A DNA stretch of 64,000 bases from Galeruca laticollis (lineage: Eukaryota; Arthropoda; Insecta; Coleoptera; Chrysomelidae). The position numbers and the translations under genes were made by a program. The notes below the pieces were generated by a model. It had not been told where the DNA came from. It searched no databases and worked only from the letters and a program-made list of their open reading frames with translations. The stretch is from contig OY998176.1 in the NCBI GenBank assembly GCA_963921935.1, positions 142,520,305 through 142,584,304 of the forward strand, read 5' to 3'. Every line of letters starts with the position of its first letter. Positions within the stretch are counted from its first letter, which is position 1. This document shows, piece by piece, positions 55,523-64,000 of this stretch.

Positions 55523-57258
55523 ATGCCACCGAAAAAGAGAGGCAGTTATGGTAAATGGTCCGAAAAGGATATGGAAATTGCCAATAAGACTTACAAATAT
55601 GGAGTTGGATTAAATGAATGCCAACGAAGATTTAGTATCAATGAATCACCTCTATTAAGACATGTTCGACAAATAAATTAAATCGCAAATAATGGCATAA
55701 AACAAATGGGAATAAAAAATATTTTTAATGTTAAAATGGAAACATTATTAGTCACACATATTCTAAAGTTTGCAGAAGTACTTTTTGATTTATCAATGAA
55801 AGATGTCCCAAAAATTGCATTCCAACTTGCAGAAAGCACAAACTACCTCATAAATTCAATAAAGAAAAATGCATGGCTGGGAAAAAATAGTTTTGTGAGT
55901 TCATAGAACGTCATAAGGAATTATTACTCAGACATCCAGAATCTACTTCTCTTGCACAAGCAAGAGGATTTAGCAAGAGAAGAGTAACAGAGTTTTACGA
56001 ACTTCTGGAAAAGTAGGTCGACAAATAAAATATTGATGCGAACACAATATTTAATGTTAACGAATCCGGGTATTCCACAGTTCAAAAAAGAATAAAAGAC
56101 AGTTGGGTAGAATTACTAGTGGTGAAAGGGGATTTTTATCCCCCCTTGATCATTTTTAAGAGAATTAGTAAACGGTGCTCCCAATGGAAGTATTTTACAG
56201 ATACTTTTCTCTGGTTATATTAACTCCGACTCATTCCTAGTTTGGCTAGAACATTTTCACAAAATTGTAAAAAGTAGCCCTAACAAGGATGTTCTATTGC
56301 TATCAGATGGACATACAACACATGGTAATAATTTAGACGTTTTAGAATTTTGTCCCGAGAATCATATACATCTTCTTCAGCTATCTGCATATACAAATAA
56401 ATAGACTCAAGCCCTCAGATGTAGCATTCTTTGAACCACTTCAAAGTTATTTCGTGCAGGCACAAGATTCTTGGTTGACGGCTTATGTTGGACATGTGAT
56501 TTCAGTTTACGATATTTCAGAACTTATTAGTGAAACAGCTACTGTTGCAAAAGCTGAAAATGCTTTTAAAGCACCAGGTATTTGAAATATTTTCACAGGC
56601 TTCCTTTTCTTACCTTCCCTTGCAGTCCAGAGACAAATAGAAAAAGAAAATCTCGAAATACCTGACAAAACAACACCAAAATTAAATAGTTAAGCTGGTC
56701 CATCTTAATCTACTAGTTTCAATGAAACACAGAAAACACATGAAGACAAAACACCTGAAGACAAAAGGCCTGAAGACAAAATAACTGAAGACAAAAGCTC
56801 GAAGACAAAACACCATAAAAATTAAATAGCCAGGCTGGTCCATCTATATCTGCTATTTTGACCGAAATCATTCCTAACATATTTAATGAAAGTTTAGAAG
56901 AGATATGTACCCTTCCAAAGAATTTCCAAGTTAGTGGTACTAGATAGAAAACGTCAACACACCACGTCATCAGCTGTAGAAAGAAATGGGGAAGAGCCAG
57001 AAACGGCAAAAATAAATAAGAAGGGCAATAAAACTGAAGAAGCTATTCAAAAAATAAAATCTGATTTGTTCAATAAAACAAAAGGACTGATTAAAAACAA
57101 ACAACCGAAACAAAAATCAAAAATACGACAGAGAAAGGGAAATACTATAAAAAACAAGTTCAACTGATTCAAGCGAAGGAGAAGGCGAAGATACACTGTG
57201 TTTGTATTGTCACGATTCTTATTCCAACTCTGTAGCGGATGAAGGATGGAAAGTGTAC
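55523..57258 (+). pseudogene. pogo-type transposase, heavily decayed
   Basis: Starts MPPKKRGSYGKWSEKDMEIA (ATG about 55523) with a Psq-like entry. MKDVPKIAFQLAES, ELLLRHPESTSLAQARGFSK and RRVTEFYELLEK follow. NVNESGYSTVQK is the NVDETGxxTVQK block (Asp to Asn), LLLSDGH-type sequence lies near 56300, and QPLDVAFF-like sequence near 56410 is shifted. A 15-bp-period run of CTGAAGACAAAA words (56736-56810) lies in the basic linker, and DTLCLYCHDSYSNSV near 57190 begins a PHD finger. The second half of the finger is missing because Penelope copy B begins at about 57283. Many stops. Confidence 0.8.
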
Positions 57259-57282
57259 AGGAATCGAAGAGGACTGTATTTT

Positions 57283-58520
57283 GATATGCCCTATATCACC
57301 AATTTTGGCAAACATTTTTATGGACAGTTTAGAAAGAAAAATCTTTGAAAATGATATTTATAATATTTCAAAATTGTTTTATTTTGGTAAAGATATGTAG
57401 ATGACATATTAGCTCGTTTTATAGGTAGTGAATGACAATTAGTTATATTTTTCAACTATATTAATAATTTAAACTCAAAAATCAAATTTACATTAGAAGT
57501 TGAAGAAAATAACTCAATCAATTTTCTTGATTTAAGAGAAGAGTCAATAATGTACTTGATTATTCAATTTACAGAAAACCAACACACACAGATATAACTA
57601 TTCCATATAATTCCAATTTCACATAAATTAGCTGCATATAATTCAATGGTACTTAGAGCATGTAATTTTAATAAAAAAATTAATACAATTAAAAAAATAT
57701 AAACATCCAACGGTTATCCATTACATATGATTAATAAATTAATTAATAAAAAAGATGGAAAAGTGGCATTACAACTAATATTTCCTGAACAAACTAACGA
57801 AATATTTCTAATAACATTTCAAAGATAATGTCTTTAGCTACGAATACAACAATTTCTTTCAATACAGAAAGTAATGTGAGTACGAAACTGTTAAATGTGA
57901 AAACAAAAATATCTACATCAAAGAAGTCTGGTATAGATAAACTTAAATGTCTAGAATGTATATTGCTGTCTATTTGGGTCAAACCATTAGAAATTTCAAA
58001 TTCAGATACAGTGCACACTTACGAGCATACAGATTGAAACACCAAACATTAATTGACACCTGACACAGAACTAGAAGTACCGCATGTTTGTGATAAAAAA
58101 CAAGTACTGCGTTTCCTTGAACACAATATCAAGTTGTCAAAGAACAGATGAATGTAGGGAGTTCTCCACATTTAAACTGTCCTCTTAAGTGATAATTGTA
58201 AAGATCGGCAGTTATAGTTTGCCTGGTTTTCTATATCATTGCACAGTTATACTGATCTTAATTCGGAAGAAGATATCCAGGATATCCCCATAGGGCTAAT
58301 AATATCTAAACTTTAATGTTTGTAATATCTACTTCTTCTTTTTCTATATATATTGAGTCAATCACAAGGTAGGTCACTTTTTGGTCTAACCAAAAATAAT
58401 AATTAAACATCAGGTAGGTATCAAACGAAATGTAACTTCTGACATTTTGACGATGATATTTAATATCGAAACAATTGTCCAATTTGTGTAATTATCTAGA
58501 AACAATAAGTTTCATTTAAA
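57283..58520 (+). pseudogene. Penelope-like element, decayed (copy B)
   Basis: The start, PISPILANIFMDSLERKIFE, matches copy A from its GLPMGSPIS block on. A broken RYVDDILA, INFLDL and YRKPTHTD follow, then NVSTKLLNVKTKISTSKKSG and the GIY-YIG region with KLKCLEC, and finally SSPHLNCPLK with a stop at about 58190. The same tail as copy A continues to about 58520. Multiple frameshifts. Older than copy A. Confidence 0.9.
58443..58482 (+). ncRNA. Hammerhead-like motif, Penelope copy B (core mutated)
   Basis: TTGACGA (58447-58453; the invariant C has become T), stem II GATAT/ATATC (55-59 and 63-67 of the 584xx line), GAAA, CAATTG, then TC. Stem II is a pair longer than in copy A, with a changed loop, so pairing was kept while sequence changed. 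The core mutation should abolish cleavage. Confidence 0.65.
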
Positions 58521-59190
58521 ACAGTAATATATTTATTATAATTATTTTTTACCTGCTGGCACCTCCACCAAAAACCATTCACCATATTTTGAAGTAATTG
58601 TAATCATTGGCGGGTGCGCAGGAATGTTGAATCTAATCTATATGCGATACAGTTAGATGTTTGCCATTGTGAATTATATCTTTTTTGAAATATATAAAGA
58701 TTGAAGTGTTTGTCAAAGAACTCAATTGAGCTTAACTCATTAATTTCACCTTACCATCTCCTCACACAACGTGACAATCCCGTACCCTACAGAATATACG
58801 CGTTTACTTAAAAAGATAATACATATAATGTCAATGTAAAAAGACTCGAAATCTTTTTAAGTGAAAACTAATCTAATAACAATATTAGAGTGCGTTGAAA
58901 AACCGCTGTGACAGTCAAAACCTCCCCTGAATCAACTAAAATTAAAGGTGCGTCAATTTACAAAATACATATTAAATCAAAAATACTTTAAAAATCTTCC
59001 ATTAATAAAAAACCCATCACAACAATAAAAAAATCCCAATGGCACAGGACCAATTGGACAGTCTTATTTAAGTAACATGTTTGCATAAAACCGAAAATAA
59101 AAAATTAGATACAAAAGTAATAGAGATGTACAAAAAACCAAAGTAACATTCTGGCATCAAATCAAAAACAAAAAAATTAAAAAAAAATCT
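58521..59190. other. No recognisable gene
   Basis: AT-rich. A partial, decayed match to the following 300-bp unit (AGATACAAAAG..., GCATCAAATCAAAAACAAA) lies at about 59100-59180. Confidence 0.4.
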
Positions 59191-59195
59191 GGTAA

Positions 59196-59794
59196 GTTTG
59201 TGAATTTTCTTAAATATATGTTTTAATGTACGATTTAGAGAAAAATGTTAAATACAAAAGTTGTAGAACGTGTTAAGGTCTATAAAAAAGCTCAGTAACT
59301 TTTTTGCGTCAAATGAAAAACAAAGGAAATACGATTTTTTTTTCAACTTTGACAGGCCGCCATTTTGTTTTTACTGGGCCGATTTGGCTCATTAACGAAC
59401 TCGTCGAAGATTTTTGCCTAACCGATTTTGTAGCGAGTTTGGTTTCGATCCGTCAAAAAATACGCCCTCTATCGTGTTTACAAATTCAGTTATAATTTGT
59501 GAATTTTCTTAAATAAATGTTTTAATGTACGATTTTGAGAAAAATGTTAAATACAAAAGTTGTAGAACGTGTTAAGGTCTATAAAAAAGCTAAGCAACTT
59601 TTTTGCGTCAAATGAAAAACAAAGGAAATACGATTTTTTTTCCAACTTTGACAGGCCGCCATTTTGTTTTTACTGTGCCGATTTGGCTCATTAACGAAAT
59701 CGTCCAAGATTTTGGCCTAACCGATTTTTGTAGTGAGTTTGGTTTCGATCCGTCAAAAAATACGCCCTCTATCGTGCTTGCAAATTCCGTTATA

Positions 59795-59796
<2 letters not shown>
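59196..59796. repeat. 300-bp tandem duplication
   Basis: Two copies, about 59196-59495 and 59496-59796, over 95% identical by eye, both starting TTGTGAATTTTCTTAAATA and both containing AGGCCGCCATTTTGTTTTTA and TTGGTTTCGATCCGTCAAAA. The two apparent proteins in them are near copies with no known motif, so I treat this as satellite-like non-coding DNA. Confidence 0.9.

Positions 59797-59804
<8 letters not shown>

Positions 59805-59830
<26 letters not shown>
59805..59830. repeat. (TA)n microsatellite
   Basis: Short run of TA dinucleotides directly after the 300-bp duplication. Confidence 0.95.
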
Positions 59831-59887
59831 TACATTTACAAATTTTTTAATGATTATTTATATTGAATTTACTTAAAATATTTTACA

Positions 59888-59932
59888 TTGCCCTGAAGAA
59901 GTGTCAAAAGGACACGAAAGCTTGGCGGCATT
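59888..59932 (+). other. Hammerhead-like motif with non-canonical 3' core
   Basis: CTGAAGA (59893-59899), stem II GTGTC/GACAC (59901-59905 and 59911-59915), GAAA (59916-59919), and TGCC before the core pairing with GGCA after it. The segment between GAAA and helix I is GCTTGGC, not a clear helix III plus UH. No Penelope coding was seen next to it. Confidence 0.4.
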
Positions 59933-60023
59933 TTAATAAAAGATCTTGGCGTTGATTCTTTGGACTGAAATCCCCGTTATCCCCACCTATATAGCATTTT
60001 TCAGTCGTTATATAAAAAAAAAA

Positions 60024-60026
<3 letters not shown>

Positions 60027-60058
<32 letters not shown>
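60027..60058. repeat. (TA)n microsatellite
   Basis: TA dinucleotides after a short A run. Confidence 0.95.
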
Positions 60059-60059
<1 letters not shown>

Positions 60060-60404
60060 CCTTTGGAACGGAGGGTGATTTTGGCATCTAGGAACACCAA
60101 AACGAAAAACTGCATTGAAATTTTTCCGAAGTCGCGTCATGCTACTCTCTACAATAGCCCTATTTCATTCTGAAATAAGACTAAAAGTGACTGGGGAACT
60201 CCTCAAACTATTGTAGATGACGCCCCACGTTGTCCTGCAATCAGTGTAGGGCCTACTAGACACTCTAAGTATATCAAAGAGATAAATAGAATTACAAATA
60301 AAACTCAGGAATTGAAATAAGAAAAAAATTACCTAAAATTCGTTTATTTAAACGAGGACACGGGATCCTCCGACGACAAAACAATTACATTCGAACAAAA
60401 GAGA

Positions 60405-60985
60405 AAGTTTATATAAAAATGTCATCATTATTTTGAAGTCTTGTAAAAATGCGTCATCTAAAATAATAGTATATTAAGTACCAAGTGTCAAAAAGGTAAC
60501 TTTAGTCGTTTTACTTGGCACGAGTGGAGCGAAGTGGAACGAGTGCGTTGTGAAACGAGTGACTAAAGACGTTTTTAACACGAGGTGCTTACTATATTTT
60601 TTTTTCGCCCGCAGGAAGGAAAAATATTATAATTCAATTATATTTATAACATGACGGACGATGACGGCTGACTGACAAATCAAATGACACAGAACAACAG
60701 AATTATCACGGAACATGAAATTTAACATTCAAAAGGAACATTTGATTTGACGTTTAAAAAACGAAAGATAAACGAGATGTGATTTATCGCATTTTAAACA
60801 CTAGTGTTTAAACAGTCGTTTCGTGAATATCAAACCCGTGTTCAAAATGCGGTTTTAGTAACGGAAGTAGAAAAATATATTTAACTACGTAAAGATCTTA
60901 TTTTACATGACGGATTTTTACAAAACTTCAAAATTATAATGACACTTTAATATAACCTTCAAATAAATAGTAATGTGACATTTTA
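60405..60985. repeat. Inverted repeat with inner palindromes
   Basis: 60405-60465 is about 85% complementary to 60901-60962 (shared words TTTTGAAGT, TTGTAAAAAT and CGTCAT on the two strands). Inside, CTTTAGTC (60500) pairs with GACTAAAG (60562) around CGAGTG words, and TTTAAACACTAGTGTTTAAA near 60810 is a perfect palindrome. It lies just beyond the BEL/Pao polypurine tract, so it may be in that LTR or may be a separate MITE. Confidence 0.6.
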
Positions 60986-61028
60986 TGGTAACAACTGACT
61001 AGATTGAAATGTGAAATTAAATTTGACA

Positions 61029-61041
61029 TACTGGCCCCCGT
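61029..61041 (-). other. BEL/Pao polypurine tract and 3' LTR start
   Basis: On the minus strand, CGGGGGCCAGTATGTC follows the integrase end by about 210 bp. A G-rich tract directly before TGT is the usual plus-strand primer site and LTR start in BEL/Pao elements. The other LTR end was not found. Confidence 0.55.
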
Positions 61042-61249
61042 TGATTCCACAAAGAATCAAAACAAATCAAGTTATAATATAACAATCTGTTCTGAAGGGG
61101 CTCAGATAATTCGCACTATATTAATATGATGACTATTCTTAAGCTAAACGAAAATATGCAGTAGAAATGAGATGTATAGGAGAAACGAGTACTGTGTAGT
61201 TTATTTAAAAATATAGGTATTTACAAATAAATATTTACATTCCGAAACT

Positions 61250-63180
61250 AGAAGACACAATTTTGTGGTGTAAATTCCAGATTGAGTTCTAATTTTAACC
61301 AATCTCATTTTGGTATCTTTGCCTGGATATAGTTCTATGACCCTAGCTAATGGTCATTGTAAAGGTTTTGTATTTTCGTCTTTTACTAATCAATGTCATT
61401 GAGTTTAATATGCTCTTGGTGTGTCTACCTGTTGGGTAGGTCTATTTTGTAACTGATTTATATAATCCACTGATCAAAGCTTCCAAAATAATTGTTGGAT
61501 TTGAGTGCATCGTTGCCAACGTGAAATAATATGTACTTGAATTTCTTCTCCTTTTCTGGAAATTAGGTTAAACTGTAATCTTCGAAAAAATGACCTAGCC
61601 GTTAATACCTGTAAATCTGATGAATCATTTGAGATTGGAATGAGTGGTCTAGAAGTAAGAATGGCTTCAACTTGGCCAAGAATAGTAGATAATTCTTCGA
61701 AAGTAATTTTTGAGTCACTAATTAGTCTATGAAGATGGTAATTTTTAGATTTAATTGCACTTTCCTAAATACGTCCCCAATGTGGACTTTGAGGTGGAAT
61801 AAATTTCCAAGTGATTTCTTTAGGGGTTGAAAATTGTTGATTTTGTTCTGTAGTTTCTTGTTTTTTGAAAAATAAATAAAGTTCAAGTAATTGATTATTA
61901 CTGCCTAAAAAATCGATGCCGTTATCACTATAATAATATGTGGAGAGCCTCTTCGTGCTATGAAACGTTTTAAACAGAGTGAAAAAGATTCAGTGAATGA
62001 ATCTGATACTAATTCTATGTGGACTGCTTAAATGACCATGCAAATAAATATAGAAATGTAACATTTATTGACTGATACGTTTAGATGATTTTATAAGAAA
62101 TGATCCTTCAAAATCTACTCCTGTGCTAGAAAAAGGTTTCGAAAGTTTTGTTCTCGCTAATAGAAAATCAGACATATTTTTAATTGAGAAAATAGTTGTG
62201 CTTGAATCTACGATAAACCTTATAAGAAAACTCCCCTTAAGCCGCCAAGAGGCAAGAATCGCAGGCGAAAATGGGATAGAACTGTTTGTTGACATACGAG
62301 TACACGTTCGAGGTATTGATGTTCTTTATGTAATATAAGACTAACAAGTCTATTGGTAGAGGGCAATAACATTGGATGTCTTCAGTAATATGGTGACATT
62401 GCAAAAGACAGTCTTCCACCAACACGTAGAATACCAACATGATCAATAAAGGGATAAGTGGATAAAGAAAGTGAATAGTTTTGACGATAAACAATAGAAT
62501 ATTTAAGTTCATCCAAGGTTACCAGAAATTTTTGACAATTTGAGTTACAATTATTTTTAAATCGAAAACAAAATGCCAAGATATAGTGAAGTTTAGTGAT
62601 TGAAGAATATTTTACAAACAACTCATCTATGTAAGAATCTGGTATGATATGTAAAATAGGTTTACTTTTCCTTTGTTCATGTATTTCTGCTGTTTATGTC
62701 ATACCTAACTGTCAGCAATTCAATGCATTGTAGGGATTATTTAGATGAGTTTCTCCATAGAATATTTTGCAAGAATGTATGTGAGGTGTTCATTCCAATT
62801 TGCGTATAAATTTTTTCAATGTCACATGTTAAAGCATATTGAAAACATCTAAATCTACAGAAAATATCAACAGTTCTGGCTGTACTGTATATCCTTCATG
62901 CATAGTGTCATTTAAATAAATACCACTAGATGTCTTTTCACTATCATTAAATACTGATCTCAATTTAGTTGTGTAGTGATCATTTCTAGTTACAGGATGA
63001 TGACATAAGAAGTATTTATTCTCTGACCTTCCATTTTTTAAGTTAACGGGAATTATCTTAGCATGTCCTAGCGATATGTATCTATCAATGAATGCCTTAT
63101 TTAGTGTAACCTATGAATAGTTCTTTTTCAACCCATCTGTATATTCTTGAAGTGAACCGGCGACATATCGAAGAGATATT
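61250..63180 (-). pseudogene. BEL/Pao pol remnant (RT, RNase H, integrase)
   Basis: Minus-strand blocks in order: YFLCHHPV...TTKLRSVF and GIYLNDTM (RT entry), then DIEKIYTQIGMN and ILWRN (RT); YSSITKLHYILAFCFRFKNN (pre-integrase helix) and DHVGILRVGGRLSFAMSPYY, followed by a decayed His/Cys zinc region. The integrase core has KPFSSTGVDFEGSFLIK, SNNQLLELYLFFKKQE and FIPPQSPHWGRI. The C-terminal end is PLQWPLARVIELYPGKDTKM with RLVKIRTQSGIYTTKL. These motifs are specific to BEL/Pao. The RT palm and the YVDD box are lost to deletion near 62700, and stops and shifts are frequent. It is an endogenous, inactive copy. Confidence 0.9.
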
Positions 63181-63556
63181 TTCCATTAACATTATTTTGT
63201 TATAGTTGCACCATTTTAATAAGAATCAACTCTTATTCAGGTGTAAATATTTTAAGCAAATGTCAAGAAGATACGTCTAATATATAAAAAGAATTGATGA
63301 TACATAATATTTTTATTTTCGAAAAGTTAGTTTTCTTAAACAAAAATCACAAAGAATATATTACGTGAAGTGAAAATAACAGAAGTGAAATTACAGAATG
63401 AAATGTATATGTGATTTTGTCAGACTCTGTAAGAAATGTTTTTCTCAGGAATTTACAACATTAAAATGCAAAATCCGCATTAACAGCTTATTTTCTGAAA
63501 CAATACACAACTCATTGCAATAATGTATCAATTCTATACGATACACTCATTTATTG
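63181..63556. other. No recognisable gene
   Basis: AT-rich segment between the BEL/Pao RT remnant and the open stretch at the window edge. Confidence 0.35.
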
Positions 63557-64000
63557 TTATAATGTAATTTGTTCATCCCTCGGAGAAGTTTTATAAGGAA
63601 CGAATAAAACAGTAGCATCTTCTTGTTGTGGGGATGAAGTATCATACAGGGGTTGTCCAGAAGGGTGTACGTCAGGAACATTTTCTTCATAAGAGATAGG
63701 TTGTAGGAGTTACTACTCTTCGTGTATTCGCTGAAGTTCATTTAGATGAATTTTTTCTAATTTAATTGCTTCAGGTTTCGCCGGAGGATAATGCATAACT
63801 ATGTGGACGTTTGGAAGGGTGAGTAGTTCTTCGGATGCAATTTGGTTGGCGTTGAAGTAACTTTCTTCAGGCGGGTGGAATTCACATCCTAACGGTACTT
63901 CGAACAGGAAAAAACACCATGTATAACTTGAATTTTGCTGGTCGAACAGCGAGTTGATATTTTGGTTGCCAACGGAAAGATGCCAATGTAGTATTAGAAG
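63557..64000 (-). CDS. Unrecognised open stretch at window edge, two adjacent stops inside
   Basis: The minus strand is open from the window edge to a TAG at 63713-63715: about 95 codons ending IKLEKIHLNELQRIHEE, with GCEFHPPEESYFNANQIASE and LLTLPNVHIVMHYPPAKPEA before it. TAG is followed at once by TAA, and then the same frame stays open for about 50 more codons (LLQPISYEENVPDVHPSGQP, then EDATVLFVPYKTSPRDEQI) to TAA at 63557. The composition is that of a real, rather acidic protein and unlike the chance frames nearby. It may be a gene remnant of the BEL/Pao element, which runs in the same direction, or an independent gene. I do not recognise it. Confidence 0.5.

Noticed and set aside
59304..59866. 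Two near-identical small proteins
   Set aside because: They are the same frame in a 300-bp tandem duplication, with no motif and different ends.
1..64000. tRNA, rRNA or host housekeeping genes
   Set aside because: No A/B-box pairs, rRNA signatures or conserved single-copy exons could be found by reading both strands.

Overview
The window looks like repeat-rich chromosomal DNA from an insect, or at least an arthropod. It is strongly AT-rich, its genes are split by short GT-AG introns, and it carries a typical insect mixture of piggyBac, pogo, Tc1/mariner, Harbinger, RTE, Jockey/I-like, Penelope and BEL/Pao elements. There is no bacterial-style operon, no rRNA or tRNA, and no CRISPR array. No conserved single-copy host gene could be identified with confidence. 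The species cannot be named from this sequence alone.

Layout. 1-6470: AT-rich DNA with a 45-bp minisatellite (2761-3130), a LINE reverse transcriptase scrap, a GC-rich island and a ~65-bp repeat array. 6473-8920: Tc1/mariner-like element with 438-bp inverted repeats, inserted into that array. 10078-15032: degenerate pogo-like element carrying the 5' part of a non-LTR retrotransposon. 16690-22945: a decayed gene of the GCDTTS/CXC family split by a piggyBac element (17604-22820), which is itself split by a nearly intact pogo-like element (19893-22655). 26275-27200: two structured repeat arrays, one of them eight hairpins with a conserved loop and co-varying stems. 27735-32575: two RTE-like retrotransposons head to head, the right one with a 12-bp target duplication. 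33847-38523: Tc1/mariner-like element with ~655-bp inverted repeats whose transposase is split by a 173-bp satellite. 41094-44762: Harbinger element with both its genes, plus a Penelope fragment with a 12-bp target duplication. 45243-51900: a 6.7-kb TIR-bounded unit with arrays of GTCCA/TGGAC words, a DUF4806 gene, a fold-back mariner derivative and a Penelope element with a 403-codon open frame. 52205-53002: I/Jockey-like RNase H 3' end. 55523-58520: pogo relic fused to a second Penelope copy. 59196-59796: 300-bp tandem duplication. 61029-63180: BEL/Pao pol remnant on the minus strand. 63557-64000: an unrecognised open stretch running off the window.

The strongest candidates for something new are (i) the hairpin array at 26788-27180, where seven of eight stems differ in sequence yet pair fully or nearly so when read as minus-strand RNA, and (ii) the 45243-51900 unit, whose termini and subterminal arrays look like a DNA transposon but whose only recognisable own gene is a DUF4806 protein. 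Penelope tails carry hammerhead-ribozyme-like motifs at three places, with a fourth, weaker one. Nothing was aligned or folded by computer; all coordinates and pairings were read by eye.
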